Assembly: GCF_900109785.1 (NCBI RefSeq)
Contig: NZ_FOBH01000001.1
Span: 496,001 to 560,000, forward strand
DNA: 64,000 nt
Direction: 5' to 3'
From: Nitrosovibrio tenuis
Lineage (GTDB): Bacteria > Pseudomonadota > Gammaproteobacteria > Burkholderiales > Nitrosomonadaceae
Shown here: positions 16,228 through 26,966 of the stretch, in pieces
Position numbering within the stretch: the first letter of the stretch is position 1
Layout of the letters: each line of letters begins with the position of its first letter
The notes under the pieces: generated by a model
Databases searched by the model: none
Told to the model about the DNA's origin: nothing
The model's input: only the letters and a program-made list of their open reading frames with translations
Program-made: the position numbers and the translations under genes

Positions 16228-16488
16228 GCGTAACGTTCAATGAAATTAAAAGAGATCACAGGCGATATGAGTTCATTGCCTGAAACCCAAAAAGCGCGGG
16301 ACTCCCCTATTTAAAAAGAAAAACAGGAGAAGCGCAGGAATTGCCACCATCCAGGATGACTTGTTCCTCTAGTCTTCTATATTCGGCGCCCAATCTTCTG
16401 ATGCCGTATAGCAATTGATTGGCTGTTTATTAGCTATCTGTAATACGCAAGCGATTAATTTCTTTAACCTCTTTATATCGGTAAAATC
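16228..16488. other. Intergenic region without visible features
   Basis: About 260 bases hold no supported gene, repeat or strong hairpin. An AT-rich segment just before 16489 probably contains the promoter of the next gene. Confidence 0.4.
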
Positions 16489-17073
16489 ATGCTAAACAAA
16501 TCGACTCAAACATTTCTTTACTTTGCATATGGTGCAAATATGTTGTCTCGCAGAATTAATGCCCCGGATAGAGCGCCGTCCGCCGTAGCTATTGACGTCG
16601 GTTTTGTTCAGGGACGTCGATTCTCATTCGGTAAAATAAGTCGCGACGGCTCCGGAAAATGTGATATCGAGCTCACGGGCAATCCGAACGATCGGGCTTA
16701 TGGGATTCTTTATAAGATAAACAAGAAAGAGAAGCCGAGCTTTGAAGAAAGAGAAGGACTGGGGATTGGATATAGTGAAACGAATATCCAAGTCGTCACG
16801 TCAACCGGCACTTACATCGCGGTAACATATGTAGCGAGCTATAGGGAGGACCCGCTTCTGCCATATCAATGGTATAAAGCATCTGCCATAGCGGGAGCCA
16901 TTGAGCATGGTCTGCCCAATGAGTACATTGAGTGGCTGCGGACGTTTGACGCACAACCCGACTTCAATAAAAAGCGCCGTTCCGAGAGAGAATCGCTACT
17001 ATTCGGTGCGTTACCGCTAAGCCATTTTCAATTTAATACAGGTATGCGTCAGGCTGCCGTTCAGGAGGCCTAG
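16489..17073 (+). CDS. Gamma-glutamylcyclotransferase-like protein
   Basis: The 194-residue cytosolic protein of the GGCT/AIG2-like fold carries the substrate-loop signature YFAYGANM (residues 11-18) and a later FEEREGLGIGY segment, where the family places its catalytic glutamate. Such enzymes release 5-oxoproline from gamma-glutamyl compounds, though many members have other or unknown substrates. It stands alone, with a hairpin between it and the converging rsgA. Confidence 0.82.
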   Translation: MLNKSTQTFLYFAYGANMLSRRINAPDRAPSAVAIDVGFVQGRRFSFGKISRDGSGKCDIELTGNPNDRAYGILYKINKKEKPSFEEREGLGIGYSETNIQVVTSTGTYIAVTYVASYREDPLLPYQWYKASAIAGAIEHGLPNEYIEWLRTFDAQPDFNKKRRSERESLLFGALPLSHFQFNTGMRQAAVQEA

Positions 17074-17110
17074 GCGAAAAACAGTTTGGCGTTTTCGAAT
17101 ATCCATTCAG

Positions 17111-17143
17111 CGGGTGGTACTGGTTTCGGTACCGCCCGTTTTC
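17111..17143 (+). terminator. Hairpin between converging genes
   Basis: CGGGTGGTAC (17111-17120) pairs with GTACCGCCCG (17129-17138), with one G-T wobble and an 8-base loop, followed by TTTTC. It can serve the gene at 16489 and, with poorer T-tract, the end of rsgA. Confidence 0.65.
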
Positions 17144-17174
17144 GTCCCGGACTGTTTAAGATTTCATGCCGCGC

Positions 17175-18080
17175 TCACGAGATGGCGGCAGATGACGCAG
17201 CCAGCTTTTGATAAAAAACGAGGCGACGCGCGCTGATCTTTTCCTCCCTCACCGCCTGTGCGAGCGCGCAGTCCGGCTCATGCATATGCCGGCAGTCTGT
17301 AAATCTGCACTGTCCAATGTAGGGACGAAATTCTATAAATCCCCACGCCAATTCCTCGCCATTGAGTTGATGCAAGCCAAATTCCTGCAAACCCGGAGAA
17401 TCGATGATGCCGCTGTGCTCGTCAAGTTCATAAAGCCGGGCATAAGTAGTAGTGTGGCGTCCGGTGTCAAGCGCTACGGAAATTGCAGCGGTCGCGCATT
17501 CGGCCTCGGGGATAAGCGTATTGATGAGTGTGGATTTTCCCATACCCGATTGGCCTATCAGAACGCTGAGTTGCCCTCGCAGATACGGTAACAGGGGCGC
17601 CGCATCAAATTTGGCGCTCAGTTCCAAGAGCGTATAGCCGAGCTCACGGTAGAGAGCAAGTTTGGTCGCTGCAGCGTGCGTTGGCTGAACGATGTCAGCC
17701 TTATTGAGTACAATCAGAAGCTTGAGCCGCTGGCTCTCGGCAGCAGCAAGGCATCGGTTGATGAGCTCCTCACTGAAACCAGGGACCCCAGCGACTACGA
17801 TAATTATTTGTGTGGCATTTGCAGCGATGAGTTTTTCGCGGTAAGCATCGCTACGATACAACAGTGTGCTGCGCGGAAGAATGCGCTCTATTACACCTTG
17901 TCCCGATCCCGTAAGCTGAATTTCTACCTGATCACCGCACGCCACGCCACCCTTCTTTCCGCGCATTACGCATGGGAGAACCGCGTCACTTTGGGTTTTT
18001 ACGAGGAAATGCCTGCCAAAGGCGGCGATTATTTGTCCGGCAACGGGCGGTGAGGCGGTAGAAAGCGGATTGGATCTCAA
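17175..18080 (-). CDS. rsgA: Small ribosomal subunit biogenesis GTPase RsgA
   Basis: This circularly permuted GTPase helps the late maturation of the 30S subunit. Motifs occur in permuted order: NKAD (126-129), P-loop GQSGMGKST (176-184) and DSPG (227-230). A zinc knuckle follows with Cys258, Cys263, His265 and Cys271. An OB-fold makes up the first 80 residues or so. The 301-residue length is normal. It starts at a TTG that overlaps the stop of the dehydratase gene (TTGA), so translation is coupled to it. Confidence 0.96.
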   Translation of the reverse strand: MRSNPLSTASPPVAGQIIAAFGRHFLVKTQSDAVLPCVMRGKKGGVACGDQVEIQLTGSGQGVIERILPRSTLLYRSDAYREKLIAANATQIIIVVAGVPGFSEELINRCLAAAESQRLKLLIVLNKADIVQPTHAAATKLALYRELGYTLLELSAKFDAAPLLPYLRGQLSVLIGQSGMGKSTLINTLIPEAECATAAISVALDTGRHTTTYARLYELDEHSGIIDSPGLQEFGLHQLNGEELAWGFIEFRPYIGQCRFTDCRHMHEPDCALAQAVREEKISARRLVFYQKLAASSAAIS

Positions 18081-18418
18081 ATTGTGAACAGGGTGTCAAT
18101 TTTTGCCGCGCAAATAAAGTCGTTTTCGGACAGCCCACCGATGGCATGAGTCGTGTACTCAACCCGGCATTTGTTGTAGCCAACCATTAGATCAGGATGA
18201 TGATCTTCGCGATGTGAGATCCATGCAATGGCGTTGACAAAAGCCATGGTCTGATAATAGTTTTTAAAATGGTAATCCTTTCCAATTCTGGCCTCTAGAA
18301 ATTCCCATCCATCGAGCTGCTGCATCAGCTCGGTTATTTCGCTGGATGAAAGGGGGGGCGTGCCGCCTTCGCAGGGCCGGCATGTTTTCATGGTGAGATC
18401 ATCGACAGCGTTATTCAT
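18077..18418 (-). CDS. 4a-hydroxytetrahydrobiopterin (pterin-4a-carbinolamine) dehydratase
   Basis: The 113-residue enzyme dehydrates 4a-hydroxy-tetrahydropterin; in bacteria it recycles the cofactor of aromatic hydroxylases or has a moonlighting role. The signature HREDHHPDLMVGY with its clustered histidines is intact, as is the C-terminal THAIGGLSENDF. It overlaps rsgA by 4 bp. No aromatic hydroxylase is in the window. Confidence 0.94.
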   Translation of the reverse strand: MNNAVDDLTMKTCRPCEGGTPPLSSSEITELMQQLDGWEFLEARIGKDYHFKNYYQTMAFVNAIAWISHREDHHPDLMVGYNKCRVEYTTHAIGGLSENDFICAAKIDTLFTI

Positions 18419-18463
18419 TGGCGCTCCTGGTAGTTATAAGAAACTATAATTATGCTTTAGCGG

Positions 18464-19720
18464 TCAATTTCGCGCCAGGCTCTGCAGGCGCGCGATCCTC
18501 AGCGAAGCCGGAGGATGGGAATCGTAAAAAGCGGAATGCAGCGGATCGGGAGTGAGTGTCGCGGCATTGTCCTGATAGAGTTTGACCAATGCGCGTATGA
18601 GGTCCATTGCGGAAGCATTATGCGCAGCGTATTCGTCAGCCTCGAATTCATGTTTGCGGGAATACAGGCTGGCGACTGGCTGGAACAGGAATGTGAACGC
18701 AGGCATGACCAGGAAGAATATCAATAGGGCTGTTGCAGTAGAAGGTACAGATGGAGCATGGACACCCAGCCCCAGGTAAAACCAGGGCTGTTGCATTAAA
18801 TACCCGAGGCACCATAAGAACAAGAGGCTCATAGCAAACGTCCACGCAATACGCTTGATAACGTGATGCCGTTTGAAATGCCCCAGCTCATGCGCTAACA
18901 CCGCTTCAATTTCCGGCACATCCAAACGCGCCAATAGAGTATCGAAGAAAACAATGCGTTTGGTATTTCCAAAACCGGTGAAATAAGCGTTGCCGTGATT
19001 GCTCCGGCGCGAGCCATCCATTACAAAAAGACCACTGGTTCTGAAGCCGCATTTTCGCATCAGTTGCTCGATGCGCGCCTTGAGTGGCGCATCTTCAAGC
19101 GGCGTGAACCTATTGAATAGCGGAGCGATCCAGGTGGGGAACACGGCCAGGAGAGCCAGATTGAAACCCATCCACCCCAGCCAGGCATAAAACCACCAGT
19201 TCGAACCCATCTTATCCATTAGCCATAAAATGCCGAGCAGCAGTGGAACGCCGAGCAGAAGCCCGACTAGTGTCCGTTTGACAAGATCGAGCAGGAACAT
19301 CCGGGGCGTCATTTTGTTGAAGCCGAATTGTTGCTCGATAACAAAGTTCCGGTAGTAGCTTATGGGAATTTCCAATAAGCCCATCAGCAACATGGTACTG
19401 AGGATGAGCGCCATCCCGTGAATGAGCGGATTATTCAATCGGGCCGACCAGAATGAGGATAGGGCATCTATTCCCCCTCCCAAGGTCAATATCAGCAATA
19501 CCGCCGTTTCCAACAAAATGCTGACGTAACCCAGGCGCGTCTTTGCGCAGGTATAGTCAGCCGCTCTCTGATGAGCTTCAAGGTTGATCTGCGAAGAAAA
19601 ATTTGCAGGAACGCTGCCACGATGAGCGAGAACATGACGAATATGTCGGGCTGAGAGCCACATCCGCGTCACGAACGTAAGCGATAAAGCGATGAGAAAA
19701 ACAGCTGTGAACGTTTGCAT
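18464..19720 (-). CDS. M48 family membrane zinc metalloprotease (Ste24/CAAX protease type)
   Basis: The 418-residue integral membrane protease carries HELGH at 277-281 as the zinc and catalytic motif, and EFEADEYAA later with the third ligand. Several helices lie ahead of the motif and two after it (FLWCLGYLMQQPWF and ALLIFFLVMPAFTFLF). Length and layout fit the Ste24/CAAX prenyl protease 1 family. I start at ATG 19720 (MQTFTAVFLIAL), which gives an immediate helix. The frame stays open upstream to 20017, but that part overlaps orn and has no family likeness. The natural substrates in bacteria are uncertain. Confidence 0.92.
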   Translation of the reverse strand: MQTFTAVFLIALSLTFVTRMWLSARHIRHVLAHRGSVPANFSSQINLEAHQRAADYTCAKTRLGYVSILLETAVLLILTLGGGIDALSSFWSARLNNPLIHGMALILSTMLLMGLLEIPISYYRNFVIEQQFGFNKMTPRMFLLDLVKRTLVGLLLGVPLLLGILWLMDKMGSNWWFYAWLGWMGFNLALLAVFPTWIAPLFNRFTPLEDAPLKARIEQLMRKCGFRTSGLFVMDGSRRSNHGNAYFTGFGNTKRIVFFDTLLARLDVPEIEAVLAHELGHFKRHHVIKRIAWTFAMSLLFLWCLGYLMQQPWFYLGLGVHAPSVPSTATALLIFFLVMPAFTFLFQPVASLYSRKHEFEADEYAAHNASAMDLIRALVKLYQDNAATLTPDPLHSAFYDSHPPASLRIARLQSLARN

Positions 19721-19819
19721 AAATCTAAAGTAAGCGAACGAAACCTGGATGGAAGATGACGCGCTGATATCGGATATGACACAATAACGCATTGAAAATT
19801 CATGGACTGCGTTCCCATT

Positions 19820-20365
19820 ATGGCACAAGATAGCCACAACCTCATCTGGATAGACATGGAAATGAGCGGCCTCAGCCCGGAGAACGACCGCATCATAGAG
19901 GTCGCTCTGGTAGTGACTGATTCTCAACTGAACGTAGTGGCGGAAGCGCCGGTATTGGTCGTCTTCCAGCCAGACACGGTACTCGATGCCATGGACAGCT
20001 GGAACACGTCCACTCATACCCGTTCCGGGCTGATAGATAAGGTCAGATTATCCCGGTTGGTGGAAGCTGAGGTTGAAGCATCCATGATCGCGTTTCTGCA
20101 AGAGCATATTCCCCCGGGGATCTCGCCCATGTGCGGCAATTCCATTTGCCAGGATCGACGTTTCCTGGGGCGATGGATGCCGCGGCTGGAAGCTTATTTT
20201 CACTACCGCAACCTTGACGTGAGCACTTTGAAGGAGTTGGCAAAACGCTGGAAACCTGAAATCCTGGCGGGTCTGGTAAAGCAATCCAGGCATGAAGCGC
20301 TCTCGGATATTTATGATTCCATCGCCGAGCTGAAGCATTACCGCGAGCACTTCATTAGAATATAA
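19820..20365 (+). CDS. orn: Oligoribonuclease
   Basis: This DEDDh 3'-5' exonuclease finishes RNA decay and degrades pGpG and other tiny RNAs. The 181 residues contain exonuclease motifs [21 protein letters not shown] and the closing [11 protein letters not shown] with its histidine and aspartate. ATG 19820 gives the usual start [12 protein letters not shown]; an upstream ATG at 19802 would add 6 residues. It is divergent from the protease gene. Confidence 0.96.
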   Translation: MAQDSHNLIWIDMEMSGLSPENDRIIEVALVVTDSQLNVVAEAPVLVVFQPDTVLDAMDSWNTSTHTRSGLIDKVRLSRLVEAEVEASMIAFLQEHIPPGISPMCGNSICQDRRFLGRWMPRLEAYFHYRNLDVSTLKELAKRWKPEILAGLVKQSRHEALSDIYDSIAELKHYREHFIRI

Positions 20366-20434
20366 ATCATCAGGGAATTTTCCCCTCTCGGGGCCTGAAT
20401 AACACTTTTTCCACCCCTGCAAGGAAAATTACAT

Positions 20435-22990
20435 ATGCCCACTGGTACCGTCTTTACTGTTGCTGTCAACCCCAAAATACCCCCCAGGCTTGCGCGCCTC
20501 GAAGAGTTGGCTAATGACCTTTGGTACAGTTGGGACCGCTCGACACGCTCGCTGTTTTCGCGCCTGAATCCCAGCCTGTGGGGAGCGGTGGGCCACAATC
20601 CGAAGGCATTTCTCAAGCGCGTGGATGAATCGCTGTTGTGGAAGGCAGCCGAGGATCAGGTGTTTCTGGCTAATTACAACAGCATTCTCTCTGCCTATGA
20701 TTCATATCATTCCGAACCGGTACGGCGTGACGGCGCCAAAGGTCTCAAAGCAAACGATCAGGTGGCGTATTTTTGTTTCGAATTCGGTTTCCACGAGAGC
20801 TTTCCCATTTATTCCGGCGGCTTGGGTATTCTGGCGGGGGATCACTGTAAGGCAGCAAGCGATTTGCGCTTGCCGTTGATCGGCGTTGGATTGCTTTACC
20901 GTCAGGGATATTTCTTCCAGACCATAGATAATCAGGGCAATCAGCGGGTCACCTATACCGATTCTGATTTTGAAGATTTGCCGGTGGCACCGGTGTTGCG
21001 CAATGACGGGACGGAAGTTCGGATCGACGTGGAATTACCTCAGCGCAAAGTAGAGGCAAAGATCTGGCGTGCCAAAATTGGACATGTCACCCTCTATCTG
21101 CTGGATACGGATCTTCCGGAAAATTCAGCGGATGACCGTGATATTACTCACCAGCTCTATGGCGGCGACAGGTCCATGCGTATCGAGCAGGAAATCCTGC
21201 TCGGCGTCGGGGGTGTACTTGCACTGCAGGAAATGGGGATCAAGCCGACGATATGGCATATCAATGAAGGCCACGCGGCTTTCATGATGCTGGAGCGCAT
21301 GCGCGGCCTGGTGCAGCAGGGGCTGGATTTTCCAAGTGCGCTGGAGGCGGTGGCCGCGAGCACGGTATTTACTACTCATACCGCGGTACCGGCAGGGCAC
21401 GACCAATTCAGCGATGACATGATAAATACATATTTCCAAAAATTTTATCATGACCTCGGTATAACCCGTGAAGAATTCATGGCGCTTGGCCGTGTCCCGG
21501 GTAACCATGATTTCAATATGACCGCGCTCGCCATTCACGGTTCTCGGTTCCACAATGGCGTAAGCAAGATACACGGCAATGTATCGGCCCGCATATGCAG
21601 GGATTTATGGCCCCAGATCGAGCCGGAGGAAAATCCGATCGCTTACATCACAAATGGTGTGCATGTGCCAACATTCCTGGCGCAGGAATGGTCCGACTTA
21701 TTTGACCGGTATCTCGGCTATGAGTGGCGCAACAACATGTGTGATACCGAATACTGGTCCCGTATCAGTGCAATACCGGATCATTTATTCTGGAGCGTCC
21801 GTCAAACCCTGAAGTCGCAGATGTTTTACGGGATACGCGCGCGTCTGGCCACGCAGAACTCCCGGAATCACGGGTCTGAAGCGCACCTGGACCGGCTGCT
21901 GAAATCGGTCGATCCGATCAATCCCAACATCCTGACGCTCGGCTTTGCCCGCCGCTTCGCCACCTATAAGCGGGCGACACTGCTATTCCAGGATCTCGAC
22001 TGGTTGCGCAGGATCATGCTCAATCAGGAGCGTCCCGTCATGATCATTTTCGCAGGCAAAGCGCACCCGGTAGATGTTCCCGGGCAGGATCTGATCCGCA
22101 GCGTGAGCCAGGTTGCACGGATGCCTGAATTTGAAGGGCGACTATTTCTGATCGAGGATTATGATCTGCGCCTCGCCCGGCGATTGGTAGCCGGGGTGGA
22201 CGTCTGGCTTAACAGTCCGGTATATCCACTGGAAGCAAGCGGTACTTCAGGTATGAAAGCAGGTATCAATGGGACGATTAATTTGAGTGTGCTCGACGGT
22301 TGGTGGGGGGAGGGTTACGATGGCAAAAATGGCTGGGCTATTAAACCGGGACCGGAGAATATGGACCCAGCGCTTCGCGACAGGGAAGAAAGCAAAGATT
22401 TTTATGAAACCCTGCAGGACCATGTTGTGCCTCTCTATTACACTCGTGATAAGCCGGGTTACTCGTCGGGATGGGTAAAGATGGCCAAGAACTCGATGAT
22501 ATCGTTGCTGCCGCGTTACAACGCCGCGCGCATGGTAAACGAGTACACCGAAAAATTTTATGTGCCGGCCAGCAGGCAGGGCAGAGTTTATTCTGAGAAT
22601 GATTTCGAGGGTGCGATAAAAACCGCAGCCTGGAAAGCTTTTGTTAGAAAGGCGTGGGGAGGGGTCCGTATTCGCCGGTTGGATACGCCAGCCAAGCGCA
22701 TCAGCTTCGGTGATGCTTTGCATTTTGAGGTCGCTGCGATACTGAACGGTTTGAAGCCTGAGGATGTAATCGTCGAGCTGCTGATCTGCCGTCAGCTCAA
22801 AAAGAGCAAGCTATCCGAATTCAGGCATTTCCGGTTTGAGTTCACCGGGGTCGAAGAATCGGGAGAACACCTGTTTGCATTGAATCTCACTCCGGATTTA
22901 TGCGGGAAACTGGAGTACTACATTCGCATCTATCCATATCAGCCTTTGCTGACCCATCCGTTTGAAATGGGCATGATGGTATGGCTTTGA
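20435..22990 (+). CDS. glgP: Alpha-glucan (glycogen) phosphorylase
   Basis: This enzyme releases glucose-1-phosphate from glycogen ends with phosphate. The 851 residues match the GT35 branch with an N-terminal DUF3417-like region (EELANDLWYSWDR). The phosphate and PLP region near residues 598-625 reads EASGTSGMKAGINGTINLSV, with the PLP lysine near 607. Other family pieces are YSGGLGILAGDHCKAASD and TNGVHVPTF. AAGGAA precedes the ATG. The gene converges on glgA and opens the glycogen cluster on the degradation side. Confidence 0.95.
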   Translation: MPTGTVFTVAVNPKIPPRLARLEELANDLWYSWDRSTRSLFSRLNPSLWGAVGHNPKAFLKRVDESLLWKAAEDQVFLANYNSILSAYDSYHSEPVRRDGAKGLKANDQVAYFCFEFGFHESFPIYSGGLGILAGDHCKAASDLRLPLIGVGLLYRQGYFFQTIDNQGNQRVTYTDSDFEDLPVAPVLRNDGTEVRIDVELPQRKVEAKIWRAKIGHVTLYLLDTDLPENSADDRDITHQLYGGDRSMRIEQEILLGVGGVLALQEMGIKPTIWHINEGHAAFMMLERMRGLVQQGLDFPSALEAVAASTVFTTHTAVPAGHDQFSDDMINTYFQKFYHDLGITREEFMALGRVPGNHDFNMTALAIHGSRFHNGVSKIHGNVSARICRDLWPQIEPEENPIAYITNGVHVPTFLAQEWSDLFDRYLGYEWRNNMCDTEYWSRISAIPDHLFWSVRQTLKSQMFYGIRARLATQNSRNHGSEAHLDRLLKSVDPINPNILTLGFARRFATYKRATLLFQDLDWLRRIMLNQERPVMIIFAGKAHPVDVPGQDLIRSVSQVARMPEFEGRLFLIEDYDLRLARRLVAGVDVWLNSPVYPLEASGTSGMKAGINGTINLSVLDGWWGEGYDGKNGWAIKPGPENMDPALRDREESKDFYETLQDHVVPLYYTRDKPGYSSGWVKMAKNSMISLLPRYNAARMVNEYTEKFYVPASRQGRVYSENDFEGAIKTAAWKAFVRKAWGGVRIRRLDTPAKRISFGDALHFEVAAILNGLKPEDVIVELLICRQLKKSKLSEFRHFRFEFTGVEESGEHLFALNLTPDLCGKLEYYIRIYPYQPLLTHPFEMGMMVWL

Positions 22991-23041
22991 AGATATTTGC
23001 GTGAAGCTGGAAAACTTCACCATCGAATGGCGCGCGGCCCG

Positions 23042-24526
23042 TCAAGATAACAGAGACAAATAAATTTTACGGTAATCGGCGGCGCTGGAGCGCCAACTGA
23101 AATCCTTGGTCATGCCATTTTTCTTCAAGCGGCGCCAGACGGATTTATCGTTGTAGGCAGCGACGACGCGCTGTATTCCGTTAAGGAAACTCTCCGCCGT
23201 CATATCGCGGAACAGAAAACCACTGGCGCTTCCGACAGCCAAGGTTGCGGGTGTGCAATCGACGACCGTATCAACCAGGCCACCCGTGGCGTGCACGAGC
23301 GGAGGCGTGCCATAGCGTTGGCTGTACATCTGATTCAGGCCGCACGGTTCAAAGCGCGAAGGCATGATAAAGCTGTCGGCTCCGGCTTCGATCAGGTGCG
23401 CGAGTTTTTCATTGAAGCCGATACATACGGCGATCTTTCCGCCGTTATTTCTTGCCAGCGCGGTCAATTCACGTTCCAGTATTATCTCTCCATTGCCCAG
23501 GATCGCCAGTTGGGCTGGTATTTCCGTGAGCTCTTTTGCTACTTGCAGCAGCAGGTCGTAACCTTTTTGGTATGTGATACGGCTTATAGCAGCAAACAAC
23601 GGGATTTGAGGATCTATAGTCAACCCCAGCAATTTCTGCAGCGCTTTTTTATTAGCGGATTTGGCAGCCAGATTAGTAATCGAATACTTCCGCGCGAGAT
23701 ATGGATCAGTAGCGGGATCCCATTCATCAGTGGCGATGCCATTAAGAATGCCGCTGATGTCTTCGCGGCGTGAAGCCAGCAAACCCTGCATACCAAAACC
23801 CAGCGGTGCAGTCTGAATTTCCCGGGCGTAGGTCGGGCTCACGGTAGAGATGTGGTCTGAATAATACAGCCCGGCCTTGAGGAAGGACATTCCGCCGTAA
23901 TACTCCACGCCATTCATATTCATGCTTGCGGCGGGCAGTCCCAGTTGAGTCGCGGTATCGGGAGGAAAAACACCCTGGAAAGCGAGATTGTGTATCGTCA
24001 TCAATGAAGTTGCTTTTTGCCCTGCATGAAAGTGAAGATACGCGGGCAGCAGGCCGCTTTGCCAATCATTGCAGTGGGCGATTCGGGGACGCCAGGCAAT
24101 GGGACTGGCGTCACTTGCAAGAATCGCCCCGATCTTGGATAGAAGCCCGAAACGCAAGGCATTGTCCGGCCAGTTGCGCCCGGATGCGTCCGAATAGGGA
24201 CCTCCATCTCGGCAGTAAAAGGACGGACAATCGATGATAAGTAAGGGAAGGTCCGCGGATCCTCCCAGTGGCAGCTTTGCCGACAACAGTGCAGCTGAAG
24301 GAAACGGAGGCCGGGCGGAAAATTCAGCTATCTTGCGCTTGTATTTTAGCCCCGCTAGTACTTGAGGATAGCCAGGGATCAGTACCCGCACGTCCACACA
24401 CAATTCGCGTAACGCCGCAGGTAACGCCGCGCTTACGTCACCTAGGCCGCCCGTTTTATTCAGGGGATGAATTTCTGGCGTGATAAATAGCACCCGAAGG
24501 CCGGGATGGGTAGAACCGAGCGGCAT
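23042..24526 (-). CDS. glgA: Glycogen synthase (ADP-glucose type)
   Basis: The GT5 enzyme elongates alpha-1,4-glucan from ADP-glucose. The 494 residues show KTGGLGDV near residues 24-31 (ADP-glucose binding), HNLAFQG, and the C-terminal FEPCGLNQMYSQRYGTPP and GGLVDTV segments. ATG 24526 is preferred over the in-frame TTG just before it. It lies 53 bp after glgB on the same strand, so glgB-glgA form an operon making branched glycogen. Confidence 0.96.
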   Translation of the reverse strand: MPLGSTHPGLRVLFITPEIHPLNKTGGLGDVSAALPAALRELCVDVRVLIPGYPQVLAGLKYKRKIAEFSARPPFPSAALLSAKLPLGGSADLPLLIIDCPSFYCRDGGPYSDASGRNWPDNALRFGLLSKIGAILASDASPIAWRPRIAHCNDWQSGLLPAYLHFHAGQKATSLMTIHNLAFQGVFPPDTATQLGLPAASMNMNGVEYYGGMSFLKAGLYYSDHISTVSPTYAREIQTAPLGFGMQGLLASRREDISGILNGIATDEWDPATDPYLARKYSITNLAAKSANKKALQKLLGLTIDPQIPLFAAISRITYQKGYDLLLQVAKELTEIPAQLAILGNGEIILERELTALARNNGGKIAVCIGFNEKLAHLIEAGADSFIMPSRFEPCGLNQMYSQRYGTPPLVHATGGLVDTVVDCTPATLAVGSASGFLFRDMTAESFLNGIQRVVAAYNDKSVWRRLKKNGMTKDFSWRSSAADYRKIYLSLLS

Positions 24527-24579
24527 CAATGAATCCGTTTTCTATTTTTATGTATGAGGGAACTGCCTTACCAGTGCCT

Positions 24580-26829
24580 TCACACCTCATCCGTCAGCAC
24601 CACAACGCCGCGCGAGCTTTCAAGCGAGAGAATAATTCCCGTCAGGGGCGGGAGCGTGATGACAATAGAATGCGGCCACCCCATCCATGGCTCGGACGTA
24701 GCGTCGATACGTCCCATATTACCCAGATTGCTGCCGCCGTAGTATGAAGAGTCGCTGTTAAATATTTCGTGATACGTTCCCCCGGCCGGAACACCGATAC
24801 GGTATTCTCTCCGCGGCACGGGCGTAAAATTCAGAATGACCAGCACGAATGAGCCATTGCAGGCATGGCGGAGATAACTGATCACGGAATTATCAGCGTC
24901 GTGGCAGTCTATCCATGTAAAGCCTTCTGGTAAAAAGTCGAGTTGATGCAATGCCGGGATACTGCTGTACAGGTGATTGAGATCCCGCGACAACCTTTTT
25001 ACGCCGAGGTGTTGCGGGGATTTGAACTGTTCCCAGTCCAGTTCCCCGCCGGAATTCCATTCCTGCTGTTGCGCGGATTCATTACCCATGAAATTCAGCT
25101 TTTTGCCGGGGTAGGTCATCTGATAAGAAAATAACAGACGCAGATTTGCGAATCGCTGCCACGCGTCGCCCGGCATTTTGCCTAACAATGAGCCCTTCCC
25201 GTGGACAACTTCATCATGAGAGAACGGCAGCACGAAATTTTCGCTGTATGCGTACAATTGACCAAAGGTAAGCTGCTCATGATGAAACCGCCGATGAACA
25301 GGATCGTTTCTCATATACGATAAGGTGTCGTTCATCCAGCCCATGTTCCATTTCATCGAAAACCCCAAGCCGCCGACATAAGCGGGGCGAGATACAGCTG
25401 GCCACGCAGTGGATTCCTCAGCCAGAGTCAATGCGCCAGGAAATTCCTGGTGCACCATGATATTCAGTTCGCGCAGGAAATCCATCGCTTCCAGATTTTC
25501 CCGACCTCCAAATCTATTGGGTATCCATTCTCCCGGCTTGCGCGAATAATCCAGGTAGAGCATGGATGCGACGGCATCCACCCGCAACCCATCAATATGG
25601 AATTCTGATAACCAGTAATGGGCGCTCGACAGTAGAAAGCTTTTTACCTCATTACGCCCAAAATTAAAGATGTGCGTGCCCCAGTCCTGATGGAATCCCA
25701 TACGCGGATCTTCATGTTCATACAGCGCTGTGCCATCAAACCGGGTCAAGGCGAATGCATCGGTTGGAAAATGCGCCGGAACCCAGTCGAGAATGACGCC
25801 AAGCCCTGCCCGATGGCAGGCATTAACAAAAAATTTCAGATCGTCCGGGGAGCCAAAGCGACTGGTGGGGGCAAAATACCCGGTGGTCTGATAACCCCAG
25901 GATTCATCGAGCGGGTGCTCCGAAACGGGTAACAATTCTATATGGGTGTAACCCATCTCGCGTACGTACGGGATCAGATGCCCGGCAAGTTCGCGATATG
26001 AAAGGAAACTTCCGTCCGGATTACGCTTCCACGACCCTGCATGAACCTCGTAAATATTCAGCGGAGCGTGCAACCAATCGGATATCGCACGGTTTGCCAT
26101 CCACCCGGCATCGTGCCAGCCTGGCTGGCTGGCAGCAGGCGTACAAGCGGCGGTGTTGGGACGCAGCTCATAATATCCGGCATAAGGATCTGTTTTAAGA
26201 AGGAGCTCGCCACTGCTGCGGTTGAGTATTTCATATTTATAGAGCGAACCCGGCGGCAAGCCGGGAATGAACAATTCCCATACCCCGCTGAAGCCATGAA
26301 CCGTCATCGGATGTATGCGCCCATCCCAGCGGTTAAAATCCCCCACCACGCTGACGCGCTCAGCATTGGGTGCCCACACTGCAAAAAGAACCCCGGCGAT
26401 ACCATCGATTTCCCTGGCGTGGGAGCCAAGAGTGCGATACGCCTGCCATAATCTGCCTTCGTTGAACAGGTACAGGTCATAATGGGAAACGCGGGGCAGG
26501 AATGCGTACGCGTCGTAGGTCTCATATATATGTGCTTCCGGCGTATTGCTGTCATTCTCCACGCGCAACAGGTAGGGCATGACCGGCGAAATGGGGCCAC
26601 GCCATTCAAAAACTCCGCATGGATGCACCCTTGCCATCAGCTCGAAATTGCCTGCTATACTGATCCATACATTCATCGCATGAGGGTAGAATACCCGTAT
26701 AAGGATATAATCCTGCTCCATGTGAGCACCCAGATAACTAAAGGGATCATGCAGTCGTGCTGCAAGGAGCGCTTCCAGGGCTGGGTTGACTTTGACGATC
26801 AGGGCATATCTTGAGGGATTCGATTGCAT
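24580..26829 (-). CDS. glgB: 1,4-alpha-glucan branching enzyme
   Basis: The GH13 enzyme introduces alpha-1,6 branches. The 749 residues have two N-terminal CBM48-like beta domains, a catalytic barrel, and a C-terminal beta domain. Barrel motifs seen are [15 protein letters not shown] (nucleophile Asp), [11 protein letters not shown] (acid Glu) and [11 protein letters not shown] (third Asp). I use ATG 26829 ([12 protein letters not shown]); the frame continues upstream to 26931 without family likeness. Only about 140 bp separate it from divergent glgC, so the promoters of both lie there. Confidence 0.95.
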   Translation of the reverse strand: MQSNPSRYALIVKVNPALEALLAARLHDPFSYLGAHMEQDYILIRVFYPHAMNVWISIAGNFELMARVHPCGVFEWRGPISPVMPYLLRVENDSNTPEAHIYETYDAYAFLPRVSHYDLYLFNEGRLWQAYRTLGSHAREIDGIAGVLFAVWAPNAERVSVVGDFNRWDGRIHPMTVHGFSGVWELFIPGLPPGSLYKYEILNRSSGELLLKTDPYAGYYELRPNTAACTPAASQPGWHDAGWMANRAISDWLHAPLNIYEVHAGSWKRNPDGSFLSYRELAGHLIPYVREMGYTHIELLPVSEHPLDESWGYQTTGYFAPTSRFGSPDDLKFFVNACHRAGLGVILDWVPAHFPTDAFALTRFDGTALYEHEDPRMGFHQDWGTHIFNFGRNEVKSFLLSSAHYWLSEFHIDGLRVDAVASMLYLDYSRKPGEWIPNRFGGRENLEAMDFLRELNIMVHQEFPGALTLAEESTAWPAVSRPAYVGGLGFSMKWNMGWMNDTLSYMRNDPVHRRFHHEQLTFGQLYAYSENFVLPFSHDEVVHGKGSLLGKMPGDAWQRFANLRLLFSYQMTYPGKKLNFMGNESAQQQEWNSGGELDWEQFKSPQHLGVKRLSRDLNHLYSSIPALHQLDFLPEGFTWIDCHDADNSVISYLRHACNGSFVLVILNFTPVPRREYRIGVPAGGTYHEIFNSDSSYYGGSNLGNMGRIDATSEPWMGWPHSIVITLPPLTGIILSLESSRGVVVLTDEV

Positions 26830-26966
26830 GGGATGAATTATAGCCTGTGCATGAGGTGAGGAACAGATATGCCTCTGATTAAGCCCCTGATTTTTCAAGC
26901 CCAGCTGCCAGCTGGGCCATTGATGAAGCACGACGCGGAGATTTATTCAGGAGTTCTGTCAATGTT

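Noticed and set aside
19721-20017. N-terminal extension of the M48 protease
   Set aside because: The extra 99 residues overlap orn antisense and do not resemble the family; the inner ATG gives the expected membrane start.
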